From JAEUOS01 sp965279115 (lineage in GTDB: Bacteria > Pseudomonadota > Gammaproteobacteria > Burkholderiales > JAEUOS01): a stretch of 64,000 bases of DNA. The notes beneath the pieces were generated by a model, which made no database searches, was not told the origin of the DNA, and was given only the letters and a program-made list of their open reading frames with translations. Both the position numbers and the translations under genes were made by a program. Shown here piece after piece: positions 33,124-42,106 of the stretch; the stretch's first letter is position 1; each line of letters opens with the position of its first letter. The stretch lies in NCBI GenBank assembly GCA_965279115.1, contig OZ257137.1, positions 310,001 to 374,000 of the forward strand, written 5' to 3'.

Positions 33124-34095
33124 CTAGTCGATCTTCGCGCCGGATGCCTTGACGATGACCCCGGCGCTATCCCAATCGGCGCGCAGCAGGGCCTGGAACG
33201 CGTCCACGCTCATGACGGCCTGCTCCACGCCGAGACGGGCGAAGCGCTCCTGGATGACCGGGTCGGCCAGCACCTTCTGCATGGCGGCATTGATGCGGTC
33301 GACTTCCGCGCGCGGCATGCCGGCCGGCCCGAGCAGCCCCATCCAGGAATCGAACTGGAAACCCGGGAAGCCGCTTTCGGCCACCGTGGGCAGGTCGGGC
33401 AGGAACTTCGAGCGCGCCTTGCCGGTGTAGGCCAAAAGCTTCATGCGCGCGTCGCCCTTGAACTGCACCACCCCGATGGTGGCGGAGGTCACGGCCTGCA
33501 CGCGCCCGGCCAGCACCTCGTTGACCGCGTCGCCCGTGGACTTCATCGGAATGTGCTGCAGGCTGAGGCCGGCACGCGCATTGAACGATGCCATGCCCAG
33601 ATGGGTCGCACTGCCATTGCCTGCGGAGGCATAGTTGAGCTGCCCGGGTTTCGCCTTGGCCTCACGCACCAGGTCCGCCAGCGTGTTGATGCCCGCGTTG
33701 CCCGGCGCGGCGATCACGTAGCCGGAATTTCCGAGGTAGGTGACACCGGCAAAGTCCCTGACGGGGTCGTAGGCCAGCTTGGCATACAGGTGTCCGGCAA
33801 TGTGGTGGCTGGCCGCAGACAGGATCAGGGTGTTGCCGTCGGCCGGCGCCTTTGCCACATATGCGGTGCCGACCGTGCCGCCGGCGCCGGCGCGGTTTTC
33901 CACCACGACGCTGGCGCCGAGCAGGGTGCCGAGTTCATTGTTGAAGGCGCGCGCCACCGTATCCTGCACCGCGCCTGTGCCGAATGGCACGATGATGCGG
34001 ATCACACGCTGTGCCTGTGCCGTGCCCGTGGCGACTGCGATCAGCAGGAATGCGGCCACACAAGAGCGTGCAAGACGGGCGAGGGGTGCTGTCAT
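33124..34095 (-). CDS. Bug-family tripartite tricarboxylate transporter receptor
   Basis: 323 residues, signal peptide LARSCVAAFLLIAVATGTAQ. The first binding loop reads VIRIIVPFGTGAVQDTVARA, unlike the GGPxD loop of the neighbouring receptor; the usual AGAGGTVGTAYVAKAPADGN and YASAGNGSATHLGMASFNAR follow. The Gly-to-Val/Gln change at the carboxylate pocket suggests a different ligand from its tandem neighbour. AAGGAC before the ATG. First gene of the minus-strand operon that continues into the molybdenum hydroxylase. Confidence 0.9.
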   Translation of the reverse strand: MTAPLARLARSCVAAFLLIAVATGTAQAQRVIRIIVPFGTGAVQDTVARAFNNELGTLLGASVVVENRAGAGGTVGTAYVAKAPADGNTLILSAASHHIAGHLYAKLAYDPVRDFAGVTYLGNSGYVIAAPGNAGINTLADLVREAKAKPGQLNYASAGNGSATHLGMASFNARAGLSLQHIPMKSTGDAVNEVLAGRVQAVTSATIGVVQFKGDARMKLLAYTGKARSKFLPDLPTVAESGFPGFQFDSWMGLLGPAGMPRAEVDRINAAMQKVLADPVIQERFARLGVEQAVMSVDAFQALLRADWDSAGVIVKASGAKID

Positions 34096-34272
34096 CTGGA
34101 GTCCTTAAGTGCGATATCGGCGAACGCGTCAGCGTAGCTCATGGAGCCAAAGTCTATCAGGGGGTCAGTCGGCGCAGCGCATCCGCCAATCCGGCCGCGT
34201 CGTGTCAAACGCAGACAGTGGCTTGACGCGATCGGAAGCACGGAAAGCACGCTCGAACGCCGGGGGGGCGAA

Positions 34273-34313
34273 TTGACGCGCATCAAACAGGGTGCGCGGC
34301 CACTGAGTATGAT
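34273..34313 (+). promoter_or_regulatory. Class II FNR/Anr-type promoter
   Basis: TTGACGCGCATCAA (34273-34286) matches the FNR box TTGAT-N4-ATCAA with one mismatch, centred at 34279.5. The -10 TATGAT sits at 34308-34313. The start predicted by that -10 (about 34320-34321) puts the box at -41 to -41.5, the exact position for class II activation. It drives the secreted protein at 34365. Confidence 0.5.
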
Positions 34314-34364
34314 GTTTCTGTCAGCGGGCAGTCTTGTCCGCGTTCGAACTCGGGAGAAAAGACC

Positions 34365-34805
34365 ATGCGAATGGGCAGACGGACATTGGTGGCCACCTTG
34401 CTGGCGGCACTTCTCGCCGGCCCCGTGGGGGCGATGACCCAGGGCAAGACCGCCCAGGGCGAGCCCTATGTGACCGGCGGCGTCGGCGCGGCCGAACTGG
34501 AAACCCTGGAAAAAGGCCGCAAGGGTTTCAGCCTGCGCGTGCTCACGGCGGCCAAGGGCAGCGGCGCCTATCTCGCCGACGCACGGGTCGCGATCGTCGA
34601 CGCCGCTGGCAAGACGGTGCTAGACACTTCGGCCGACGGCCCGTGGGTCTACGTGAACCTCAAGTCCGGTGACTACAAGGTCACAGTCACCTACAAAGGC
34701 AAGGTGCAACAGCGGGCCACGAAAATCCACGTCGGCGACAACCACGAGATGTTCTTTTATTTCGAGGAAGCGGTGGACCGCCTGCCCAAGGGCGAGAAAG
34801 GCTGA
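34365..34805 (+). CDS. Secreted protein with carboxypeptidase-regulatory-like beta domain
   Basis: 146 residues. Basic start and signal peptide (MGRRTLVATLLAALLAGPVG, cleavage after VGA), then a single beta-sandwich domain: SLRVLTAAKGSGAYLADARV, AIVDAAGKTVLDTSADGPW and YVNLKSGDYKVTVTYKGKVQ. This is the pattern of carboxypeptidase-regulatory or transthyretin-like domains. It is predicted to be periplasmic and has no enzymatic motif. GGGAG precedes the ATG. Transcribed alone from a putative FNR-type promoter and closed by a strong terminator. Confidence 0.75.
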   Translation: MRMGRRTLVATLLAALLAGPVGAMTQGKTAQGEPYVTGGVGAAELETLEKGRKGFSLRVLTAAKGSGAYLADARVAIVDAAGKTVLDTSADGPWVYVNLKSGDYKVTVTYKGKVQQRATKIHVGDNHEMFFYFEEAVDRLPKGEKG

Positions 34806-34855
34806 CAGGCCGCCAACCGCGCCGCCCGAATGTCCGCAGGCGGGAAACCACAGCG

Positions 34856-34883
34856 AAAAAGGCCGCCCGAGGGCGGCCTTTTT
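34856..34883. terminator. Bidirectional intrinsic terminator
   Basis: AAAAAGGCCGCCC-GA-GGGCGGCCTTTTT: a GC-rich stem with A and T runs on the two sides, serving both the secreted-protein gene (+) and efp (-). Confidence 0.9.
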
Positions 34884-34898
34884 ATTTGGCTTGAACGA

Positions 34899-35453
34899 TC
34901 AGACGCGGCGCCGATATTCGCCGGTGCGGGTGTCGATCTCGATCTTGTCGCCCTGCGCCACGAACAGCGGCACGCCGACTTCGAAGCCGGTGGCAAGCTT
35001 GGCGGGTTTCAATACCTTGCCCGAGGTATCGCCGCGGATCGCGGGCTCGGTGTAGGTGATGATGCGCTCGACCGAGGTCGGCAACTCGACCGAGATGGCA
35101 CGATCGTTGTAGATGGTGAGTTCGCAAGCCATGCCGTCCTCGAGGTAATTGAGCGCGTCGCCCATGCTCTCGGACTCGACCTCGAACTGGTTGTAGTCGG
35201 CATCCATGAACACATACAGCGGATCGGCGAAGTAGGAGTAGGTCACTTCCTTCTTCTCCAGTTGCACGGTGTCGAACTTGTCGTCGGCCTTGTAGACCGA
35301 CTCCGTGCCGGAACCGGTGAGCAGGTTCTTCATTTTCAGCTTGACCACCGCCGAGTTGCGGCCGGATTTGTTGTATTCGGCCTTGAGGACGACCATGGCA
35401 TCGCTGCCGATCATCACGACGTTGCCCGCGCGGAGCTCCTGTGCGATTTTCAT
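34899..35453 (-). CDS. efp: Elongation factor P, Arg32 type
   Basis: 184 residues, the normal EF-P length with three beta-barrel domains. EF-P binds stalled ribosomes between P and E sites and speeds peptide bond formation at proline runs. The loop that reaches the P-site tRNA reads YNKSGRNSAVVK, with Arg at position 32, the residue rhamnosylated in betaproteobacteria and pseudomonads, instead of the Lys34 of E. coli. The start MKIAQELRAGN is the canonical one; an extension to 35516 is unlikely. The modifying enzyme EarP is encoded 88 bases upstream. Confidence 0.98.
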   Translation of the reverse strand: MKIAQELRAGNVVMIGSDAMVVLKAEYNKSGRNSAVVKLKMKNLLTGSGTESVYKADDKFDTVQLEKKEVTYSYFADPLYVFMDADYNQFEVESESMGDALNYLEDGMACELTIYNDRAISVELPTSVERIITYTEPAIRGDTSGKVLKPAKLATGFEVGVPLFVAQGDKIEIDTRTGEYRRRV

Positions 35454-35541
35454 GAATGAACCTTCGTATATCCGGAAAAGTGTGTCGGAATCGCGGCACT
35501 GCGGCATCCATCCCAAGCCGACCGGCGCGCGAAAAAGCCCT

Positions 35542-36753
35542 CTATTTTAACCCGTTTTGGGCCACTTTTCCAGAGAATTCAACCAGTTGAGCGGCCAGAT
35601 CGCGCGCCTCGCCGAGTTTCCAGGCCCATTCCTCCGCATGCAGGCGCAAGGCCGACTGGTTGGCCGCGAATCCGCGCCAGATCTCCTCGAAAGTCCAGTC
35701 ACCCGGCTCTCCCAGACCGAGCGGATCAGCCGCGCTGCCCGGACTCACCCCGTTCCACAGCGCCATGAAACGCCCGACCGACTGCCGGCGTGGTTCATGC
35801 AGGCCATGACAGTAGCGGCGCAGGAATTCGCCCAGTTTGGCCTCATGCGCCTGGCCACTTTGCGGATAGATCTGCCAGACCAGCGGCCGACCCGCCCACT
35901 GCGCGCGCACGAAAGAGTCCTCGCCGCGCACGAAGTTCAAGTCGCACCCCCACAGCAGGCGGTCGTAGTCGGGTTGCTCGACAAACGGGACGATCGAAGC
36001 AGATACATTGCCCAACGAGCCATGCGCGCCCGGTTCGGGGTCCATGCCGAACCAGTCCGCCACCAATGCCGTCGACGGCCCCTTGGGCACGATCAAGCGG
36101 ACCGGATGCGGGTGCGCCGAAAGGCCGGTAAGCAGGTCCTGGACCGGGGCCCGGGCATATGAAAACAGCGACACGCGCCATTCGTTGCGCGCTTTCGGTG
36201 GCACGCCAATACGTTGCCAGAACGCCGCCTGTGCAGCCGGGTTGCCCTGATAGGCGTCGCGCGCTTCAAACAGCCCACGTTCGCGCAGCAGGCCGCCGGT
36301 GCCGGCGCTGAAACCGGGAAAGTAGAAATGCTTGGTCAGTCCGAGCTTGGGGTGCGTCGACGGCATGCCATGGCAGCCCGACACCCATTCCTCGGCGCTG
36401 AGGTACTCGAGATTGATCCATACCGGCGCGCGGCCGGCCGCGGCATTTGCCGCCATCGATGCGCAGTAGGACGCCGGCAACTCGCAGGCAAAGGCCTCGA
36501 TCACCACATCCGCAGGCTGCGCACTGCCGGCCGCCTCGGTCCAGTGCCGCACCTCGACGCCGTGCGCGCGCTGGGTTTCAAGGCGCGGATCGATGTCCGG
36601 GCACAGGCGTTCCAGGCTTGCGAGGTCGTCCACCCACAGCCTGATGGTGCGCGCGTGCTCGGCGGCCAGTTGCCGGGCGAGGCGCCAGGTGACCCCGACG
36701 TCGCCATAGTTGTCGATCACCCTGCAAAACACATCCCACTTTTTCAGTGCCAA
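35542..36753 (-). CDS. earP: EF-P arginine rhamnosyltransferase EarP
   Basis: 403-residue GT-B-type inverting glycosyltransferase (formerly DUF2331) that transfers rhamnose from dTDP-rhamnose to Arg32 of EF-P. The N-terminal motif WDVFCRVIDNYGDVGVTWRL holds the paired Asp residues needed for catalysis; near the C-terminus LNFVRGEDSFVRAQWAGRPL holds the conserved Glu and nucleotide-sugar contacts. TTG 36753 is chosen since GGAGA is correctly spaced upstream and the family begins at this point. Upstream of efp on the same strand, as expected. Confidence 0.96.
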   Translation of the reverse strand: MALKKWDVFCRVIDNYGDVGVTWRLARQLAAEHARTIRLWVDDLASLERLCPDIDPRLETQRAHGVEVRHWTEAAGSAQPADVVIEAFACELPASYCASMAANAAAGRAPVWINLEYLSAEEWVSGCHGMPSTHPKLGLTKHFYFPGFSAGTGGLLRERGLFEARDAYQGNPAAQAAFWQRIGVPPKARNEWRVSLFSYARAPVQDLLTGLSAHPHPVRLIVPKGPSTALVADWFGMDPEPGAHGSLGNVSASIVPFVEQPDYDRLLWGCDLNFVRGEDSFVRAQWAGRPLVWQIYPQSGQAHEAKLGEFLRRYCHGLHEPRRQSVGRFMALWNGVSPGSAADPLGLGEPGDWTFEEIWRGFAANQSALRLHAEEWAWKLGEARDLAAQLVEFSGKVAQNGLK

Positions 36754-36833
36754 GCCATTCTCCGCGTGCGCCGAAGTTTGAAGAAACCAGACATGGTTAA
36801 ATGCGCTGCATGACTCTGGACCGGGGCACAAAA

Positions 36834-38222
36834 ATGCGGCGTGCCGTGGCGTTCGCGCGGCGCGCGACGTTGCGCGAGTGGCTTGTTTTCGGGCTGCCGA
36901 CGGTCATCATCATTTTTGCCGCGTTCTGGATCACATTCCGTTTCGTACAACCCGCGCCGCCCCGCACGCTGACCATGAGCACCGGCGCCGCCGACGGCGC
37001 CTACCATCGTTTCGCGCTCCAGTACCGCGAGATTCTCGCACGCGACGGGGTCACGCTGGAATTGAAACCGTCCGCCGGTTCGGTGGAGAACCTGGCGCGC
37101 CTCAAAAACGACGATGCCGGCATCGACGTCGCGTTCGTGCAGAGCGGGCTCGGCATGCTCACGCTCACGCCACTTGCGCAACCGCCCGAGGAAACCCGCC
37201 TGTTCTCGCTGGCCAACCTGTACCAGGAGCCGGTATGGGTGTTCCACCGCCGCGCTGTCACGTTGACCCGCCTGAGCGACCTGTCCAGCATGCGGGTGGC
37301 GGTCGGACCGGAGGGATCCGGCACCCGCACGGTCGCACTCGACCTGCTGAAAGCGCATGGCATTGACGAAAAAGCCGGCAAACTGTCGCCGCTCGGCGGC
37401 AGCGCCGCCGTTGACGCATTGAAGGCGGGCGACATCGATGCCGCGATCCTGATCGCCGCGCCGGAAGCACCGGTGGTGCGGCGCGCCCTTGAAGCACACG
37501 AGCTCAACCTGGTGAACCTCGACAACTCGCCAGCCTTGTCGCGACGTTTCCCCTATCTGAAGCCGGTGACCCTGGTGCGCGGCGTGTTCGACCTGAAGAA
37601 CGACATGCCGGCGCGCGATATCCAGCTGGTGGCCACACAGGCCAACCTGGTGATACGTGAAGACCTGCACCCGGCGCTGGCCTACCTCCTGCTGGAAGCC
37701 GCGGTCGAGATTCACGGCACCCCCGGCTTGTTCCACCAGCCCGGCGAATACCCGACGCCGGTGGCGACCGACTGGCCGCTTGCCGAGGAAGCCAAGCGTT
37801 ACTTCAAGACCGGGCGCCCGTTCCTGCAGCGCTACCTGCCTTTCTGGCTTGCCAATTTCGTCGAGCGCATGCTGGTGTTGCTGGTGCCCATCATCGCAGT
37901 GGTGGTGCCCTTGTTCAAGTGGCTCCCTTCGCTGTTTGCCTGGCGCCAGCATTCGAAGATCAATCGCTGGTACGGCGAACTGAAGTTCCTCGAACGTGAT
38001 GCGGCATCGCGTGAAATCGTCGGCGACGAACTGGCCAAGACGCTCGACAGGCTCGACAGCATCGAGCAGGACGCCGCACTCCTCGCGATTCCGCTGGCGT
38101 TCAGCGATCGGGTCTACACGCTGCGCGAGCATATCGACTACGTGCGTGCGCGCCTGCTCGGCTCCGGCATCGCCCGGGACCCCGACCCCGCAGCCGGCGG
38201 CATGCCCGCCACCAACCCGTAA
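36834..38222 (+). CDS. Membrane-anchored TAXI-family TRAP-type receptor
   Basis: About 462 residues from ATG 36834 (CGGGGC upstream); in-frame ATGs at 36801 and 36810 are alternatives. One N-terminal membrane helix (WLVFGLPTVIIIFAAFWITF) is followed by a TAXI solute-binding domain: RTLTMSTGAADGAYHRFALQ, LKPSAGSVENLARLKNDDAG and VAVGPEGSGTRTVALDLLKA. The C-terminal part has further hydrophobic helices (MLVLLVPIIAVVVPLFKWLP) and a charged, probably cytosolic helical tail. Ordinary TAXI receptors are free in the periplasm and about 320 residues. No TRAP permease is adjacent. Divergent from earP. Confidence 0.8.
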   Translation: MRRAVAFARRATLREWLVFGLPTVIIIFAAFWITFRFVQPAPPRTLTMSTGAADGAYHRFALQYREILARDGVTLELKPSAGSVENLARLKNDDAGIDVAFVQSGLGMLTLTPLAQPPEETRLFSLANLYQEPVWVFHRRAVTLTRLSDLSSMRVAVGPEGSGTRTVALDLLKAHGIDEKAGKLSPLGGSAAVDALKAGDIDAAILIAAPEAPVVRRALEAHELNLVNLDNSPALSRRFPYLKPVTLVRGVFDLKNDMPARDIQLVATQANLVIREDLHPALAYLLLEAAVEIHGTPGLFHQPGEYPTPVATDWPLAEEAKRYFKTGRPFLQRYLPFWLANFVERMLVLLVPIIAVVVPLFKWLPSLFAWRQHSKINRWYGELKFLERDAASREIVGDELAKTLDRLDSIEQDAALLAIPLAFSDRVYTLREHIDYVRARLLGSGIARDPDPAAGGMPATNP

Positions 38223-38269
38223 CGCGGCGCCGGGCTGGCGCTACCCGACCCCGGATAGCGGCCAGCGCA

Positions 38270-38303
38270 GGCCGCCCTCGATACCGAACGGCGTTCGGCG
38301 GCC
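38270..38303 (+). terminator. Stem-loop between the TAXI receptor and pepN
   Basis: GGCCGCC (38270-38276) pairs with GGCGGCC (38297-38303), and inside lies the alternative palindrome CCGAACGGCGTTCGG. It is followed by a moderately T-rich stretch (ACTTTCTGTTATTTT). Possible terminator of the TAXI gene or an alternative-fold leader of pepN. Confidence 0.35.
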
Positions 38304-38360
38304 TTCGAAGTCGATACTTTCTGTTATTTTCCGTCCCTCACATTTGAATCAGACGCCCCC

Positions 38361-41042
38361 ATGGATCACCCTGCGCCGCAAGCCATACTCCTCAACGACT
38401 ACACGCCGCCCCCATACCTGGTCGACACCGTCTACCTGCGCTTCGACCTCGACCCCGACGCCACCCTGGTTTCATCGACGCTCGCGGTGCGGCGCAACCC
38501 TGCCCATCCGGACGCGGCATCCATGCCGCTCGACGGTCGCGATCTGGAGCTCGTGTCGGTCATGGTGGACGGCCGTCCGCTGCCCGCAGGCGCCTACGCG
38601 CGGGACGACGAATCGATCACCCTGTCCGATCTGGGAGACAGCGCCACCATTGAAATCGTGACGCGCATCCGCCCGGCAAAGAACCTGTCCTTCATGGGCC
38701 TGTATTGCTCCAACGGCAATTTCTTCACCCAATGCGAGGCCGAGGGCTTCCGCAAGATCACCTATTTCCCGGACCGGCCGGACGTGATGTCGAAATACAC
38801 GGTCACCGTCGCCGGCCCGCGCGACACCTTGCCGGCACTGCTGTCAAACGGCAACTGCGTCGCGCGCCGCGAACTCCCGGATGGCCGCCACGAGGCCACC
38901 TGGGTGGATCCGTTTTCCAAGCCCTCCTACCTGTTCGCGCTGGTGGCCGGCCGCTTCGCCTGCCATGAAGACACCATCAGGACCCGCTCGGGCAAGAAGA
39001 AGCTGCTGCAGATCTACGTCGAGCCCAAGGACGCCGACAAGACCGCCCACGCGATGGAGTCGCTGAAAAAGTCGCTGCGCTGGGACGAACAGCGTTTCGG
39101 CCTGGAACTCGACCTGGACCAGTACATGATCGTCGCTGTCGGCGATTTCAACATGGGCGCGATGGAGAACAAGGGGCTCAACGTCTTCAACACAAAATAT
39201 GTGCTGGCCAACGAGGCCACCGCGACCGACGCCGACTATGACGGCATCGAATCGGTGATCGCCCACGAATACTTCCACAACTGGACCGGCAACCGCGTCA
39301 CCTGCCGCGACTGGTTCCAGTTGTCGTTGAAGGAAGGCCTCACGGTGTTCCGCGACCAGGAATTCTCGATGGACATGACCGGCACGACGTCCGGCCGCGC
39401 GGTGCGCCGCATCGGCGACGTGCGCGTTCTGCGCAGCGCGCAGTTCCCCGAGGATGCCGGGCCGATGGCCCATCCGGTGCGGCCGGATTCGTACATCGAG
39501 ATCAACAACTTCTATACCGTCACGATCTACGAAAAGGGCGCCGAAGTCGTGCGCATGTACCAGACCATGTTCGGCCGCGCCGGCTTCCGCAAGGGCATGG
39601 ACCTGTACTTCAAGCGCCATGACGGGCAGGCGGTCACCTGCGACGATTTCTTCACCGCGATGGCCGACGCCAATGCCGGGCTTTTGTCGCCCGCCGAGCG
39701 GGCGCAATGGTTCAACTGGTACGGCCAGGCCGGCACGCCCAGGCTGGCCGTGACCGACCACTACGACGCGCGCGCGCGCACCTACACCCTGAGGGTACGG
39801 CAGTCCTGCCCGCCAACCCCGGGCCAGGAAAGCAAGCAGCCTTTCGTGATTCCATTCACGGTCGGGCTCATCGGCCGCAAGGGAGCCGCCCTGGACTTGC
39901 GGCTGGCGGGCGAGGCCCGCTCGCGCGGCATGGAGGCCACCTTGCTGGCCTCCGGCAGCGAGAACGTGTTCACCTTCGAAGGTGTTGCGGAGCGGCCGGT
40001 GCCCTCCCTGCTGCGCGGCTTCTCGGCGCCGGTGATCCTCGAGTACGACTACAGCGACGCGGCGCTGACGCACCTGCTTGCCCACGACAGCGACGCCTTC
40101 AACCGCTGGGAGGCGGGGCAGCGGCTGTACCTGCGCCTGCTCACGGACCTGGCGCGCAAGGCGAGCGCGGGCGAGACCCTGGCGCTGCCACAGGCGGTGG
40201 CGGCGGCGTTCAAGCGCATCCTCACCGACACCTCCCTTGACGCCGCATTCAAGGCCGAGGCGCTGGCCCTGCCCAGCGAAACCTACATCGCCGAGCAGTT
40301 CGATGTGGTGGACCCGCGCGCCATCCATGTCGCGCGCGTGTTCGCCAGGCGTGCCCTGGCGCGCGCCGCTGGACGCGAACTGCGCGGCGCCTATGCGGCC
40401 AATGCGGTACGCGGCCGCTATTCGCCCGACCCGAAGTCGGCCGGCAAGCGCAGCCTGCAGGGCACCGCGTTGGGCTACCTGCTGGAGCAGAACGACGCCG
40501 ACATGCACCGCGCCGCATTCAACGCGTTCCACGCGGCCACCAACATGACCGACCGCATGAATGCGCTCGGCGCCCTGATGCTTTCGGACTCGCCGGAGCG
40601 CACCGAAGCCCTCGAGGCCTTCCACGCGATGTTCAAGGATGACGCACTGGTGATGGACAAATGGCTGGCGCTCCAGTCGGGCGCGCGCCTGGGCGCGGCC
40701 GGCACCTCGACGCTGGAAACCGTGCGGCAACTGATGACCCACCCGGTGTTCTCGATCAAGAACCCGAACAAGGCGCGTGCGCTGATCGGCACTTTCTGCC
40801 ACGGCAACCCGGCCTGCTTCCACGCCGACGACGGCAGCGGCTACGACTTCTGGATGGAACGCGTGCTGGAAATCGACGCCTTCAATCCGCAGGTGGCCGC
40901 GCGCCTGGCGCGTGCCGCCTCATCCTGGAAGAAACTCGAACCGGTGCGCCGCAAGATGCTGCACGACCGCCTCTCCGACATCGCCGCATCCGACGCGCTT
41001 TCCAAGGACACGCGCGAAGTCGTGCAGAAGACCCTCGCATGA
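38361..41042 (+). CDS. pepN: Aminopeptidase N (M1 family)
   Basis: 893 residues, as in proteobacterial PepN. It removes N-terminal residues from peptides in the cytosol. The substrate motif is FNMGAMENKGLNVFN and the zinc motif HEYFHNWTGNRVTCRDWFQ (HEXXH followed by the Glu in LKEG), with the catalytic Tyr region YTVTIYEKGAEVVRMYQTMF downstream. The C-terminal helical superhelix ends in SKDTREVVQKTLA. Its stop overlaps the start of the next gene in ATGA. Housekeeping gene with even codon use. Confidence 0.97.
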   Translation: MDHPAPQAILLNDYTPPPYLVDTVYLRFDLDPDATLVSSTLAVRRNPAHPDAASMPLDGRDLELVSVMVDGRPLPAGAYARDDESITLSDLGDSATIEIVTRIRPAKNLSFMGLYCSNGNFFTQCEAEGFRKITYFPDRPDVMSKYTVTVAGPRDTLPALLSNGNCVARRELPDGRHEATWVDPFSKPSYLFALVAGRFACHEDTIRTRSGKKKLLQIYVEPKDADKTAHAMESLKKSLRWDEQRFGLELDLDQYMIVAVGDFNMGAMENKGLNVFNTKYVLANEATATDADYDGIESVIAHEYFHNWTGNRVTCRDWFQLSLKEGLTVFRDQEFSMDMTGTTSGRAVRRIGDVRVLRSAQFPEDAGPMAHPVRPDSYIEINNFYTVTIYEKGAEVVRMYQTMFGRAGFRKGMDLYFKRHDGQAVTCDDFFTAMADANAGLLSPAERAQWFNWYGQAGTPRLAVTDHYDARARTYTLRVRQSCPPTPGQESKQPFVIPFTVGLIGRKGAALDLRLAGEARSRGMEATLLASGSENVFTFEGVAERPVPSLLRGFSAPVILEYDYSDAALTHLLAHDSDAFNRWEAGQRLYLRLLTDLARKASAGETLALPQAVAAAFKRILTDTSLDAAFKAEALALPSETYIAEQFDVVDPRAIHVARVFARRALARAAGRELRGAYAANAVRGRYSPDPKSAGKRSLQGTALGYLLEQNDADMHRAAFNAFHAATNMTDRMNALGALMLSDSPERTEALEAFHAMFKDDALVMDKWLALQSGARLGAAGTSTLETVRQLMTHPVFSIKNPNKARALIGTFCHGNPACFHADDGSGYDFWMERVLEIDAFNPQVAARLARAASSWKKLEPVRRKMLHDRLSDIAASDALSKDTREVVQKTLA

Positions 41043-41524
41043 TCGCCAAGGTACTCGCCAACGCCAGCGTCAAGCGGGTGCAGGCCGCGCTAGCCGACGC
41101 CGGCATCGCCACCGAGATCATCGTCACCGAGGAAGCCACACCGTCCTCGCAGGCCGCCGCTGTCAAGCACGGCTGTGACGTGGCGCAGATCGCCAAGTCG
41201 GTGATCTTCCGCTCGATTCAGTCCGATCGCGTGGTTCTGGTCATCACCAGTGGCGCCAACCGCGTTGACGAATCCCTGGTGGTGGAGGCCATCGGCGAGC
41301 CGATCGGCCGCGCCGATGCCGCCTACGTGAAGGAACGCACCGGCTTTTCGATCGGCGGCGTCGCCCCGATCGGCCACCTGTCGCCCCCCATCACGCTGTT
41401 CGACGAAACCCTGGCTCGTTTCGAGGTCATCTATCCCGCCGCCGGCCACCCGCACACCGGATTCGCGGTGGCGCCGCTGGCGCTCGCAAGAGCGGCCGGC
41501 GCGCGCGTGATGCGGGTCTGCTGA
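41039..41524 (+). CDS. YbaK/EbsC-family aminoacyl-tRNA deacylase
   Basis: 161 residues with the YbaK/ProX editing-domain fold. Such enzymes clear mischarged tRNAs (for example Cys-tRNA-Pro or Ala-tRNA-Pro). Characteristic segments: SSQAAAVKHGCDVAQIAKSV, then the catalytic-type Lys in IAKSVIFR, RVDESLVVEAIGEPIGRADA, and TGFSIGGVAPIGHL, whose GVAPIGH loop is a family mark. Translationally coupled to pepN by a 4-base overlap (ATG 41039). Confidence 0.9.
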   Translation: MIAKVLANASVKRVQAALADAGIATEIIVTEEATPSSQAAAVKHGCDVAQIAKSVIFRSIQSDRVVLVITSGANRVDESLVVEAIGEPIGRADAAYVKERTGFSIGGVAPIGHLSPPITLFDETLARFEVIYPAAGHPHTGFAVAPLALARAAGARVMRVC

Positions 41525-41532
41525 AGCATTCG

Positions 41533-42036
41533 ATGGCCACGGTCGACAACTACCGCCTGATGGCGCGCTATAACCGCTGGATGAACGAGCGGCTCTACGA
41601 CGCCGCGGCCGGCATGCCGGATGCCGAGCGCAGGCGTGACCGTGGTGCGTTCTTCAAGTCCGTCCACGGCACCCTCAACCACATCCTCGCCGCCGACCAC
41701 CTGTGGATGGGACGCTTCGAGAGCGCACCCTACCAGTGGCCCGGCTTCGGCCATGAACTTCATGCGGACTTCGCCGAACTGCGCCGCGCGCGCGAGGCCA
41801 TGGACGAGCGTATCGCCGCCTTCGTCGAAACCCTCACGCCTCAATGGATCGTAGCGCCCTTCGAGTACGCCAGGCTCTCCGGCGCCCTCGTAGCCGTCGA
41901 CGGCTTCGCCGCCCTCACCCACTTCTTCAATCACCAGACCCATCATCGCGGCCAGGCCACCACGCTTCTCTCACAGGCCGGTATCGACCCTGGTGACACC
42001 GATATCGTCGCCATGCCCGGCATCCAGAAGGGCTGA
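41533..42036 (+). CDS. DinB-family metalloprotein
   Basis: 167-residue four-helix-bundle protein of the DinB/YfiT-like group. Three candidate metal His: LNHILAADHLWMGRF and the C-terminal FFNHQTHHRGQATTLLSQAG. The SVHGTLNHILAADHLWM start of helix 2 is typical. Many members bind nickel or zinc and act in thiol-dependent transferases; the role of this one is unknown. It follows the YbaK-like gene by 8 bases, so probably the same transcript. Confidence 0.88.
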   Translation: MATVDNYRLMARYNRWMNERLYDAAAGMPDAERRRDRGAFFKSVHGTLNHILAADHLWMGRFESAPYQWPGFGHELHADFAELRRAREAMDERIAAFVETLTPQWIVAPFEYARLSGALVAVDGFAALTHFFNHQTHHRGQATTLLSQAGIDPGDTDIVAMPGIQKG

Positions 42037-42106
42037 CTGCCCCGATCACGCGTCTGGTCGGACCCGCTCCCGGTAACATCGCGGCTTCTTTAAAGAACTC
42101 CATTTC

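Noticed and set aside
34273..34278. TTGACG as a simple sigma-70 -35 box
   Set aside because: No acceptable -10 at 16-18 bases; the TATGAT is 29 bases away, which fits activator-dependent FNR geometry better.
38844..40823. 659-codon minus-strand frame opposite pepN
   Set aside because: Shadow of a conserved housekeeping gene; composition is that of antisense high-GC codons.
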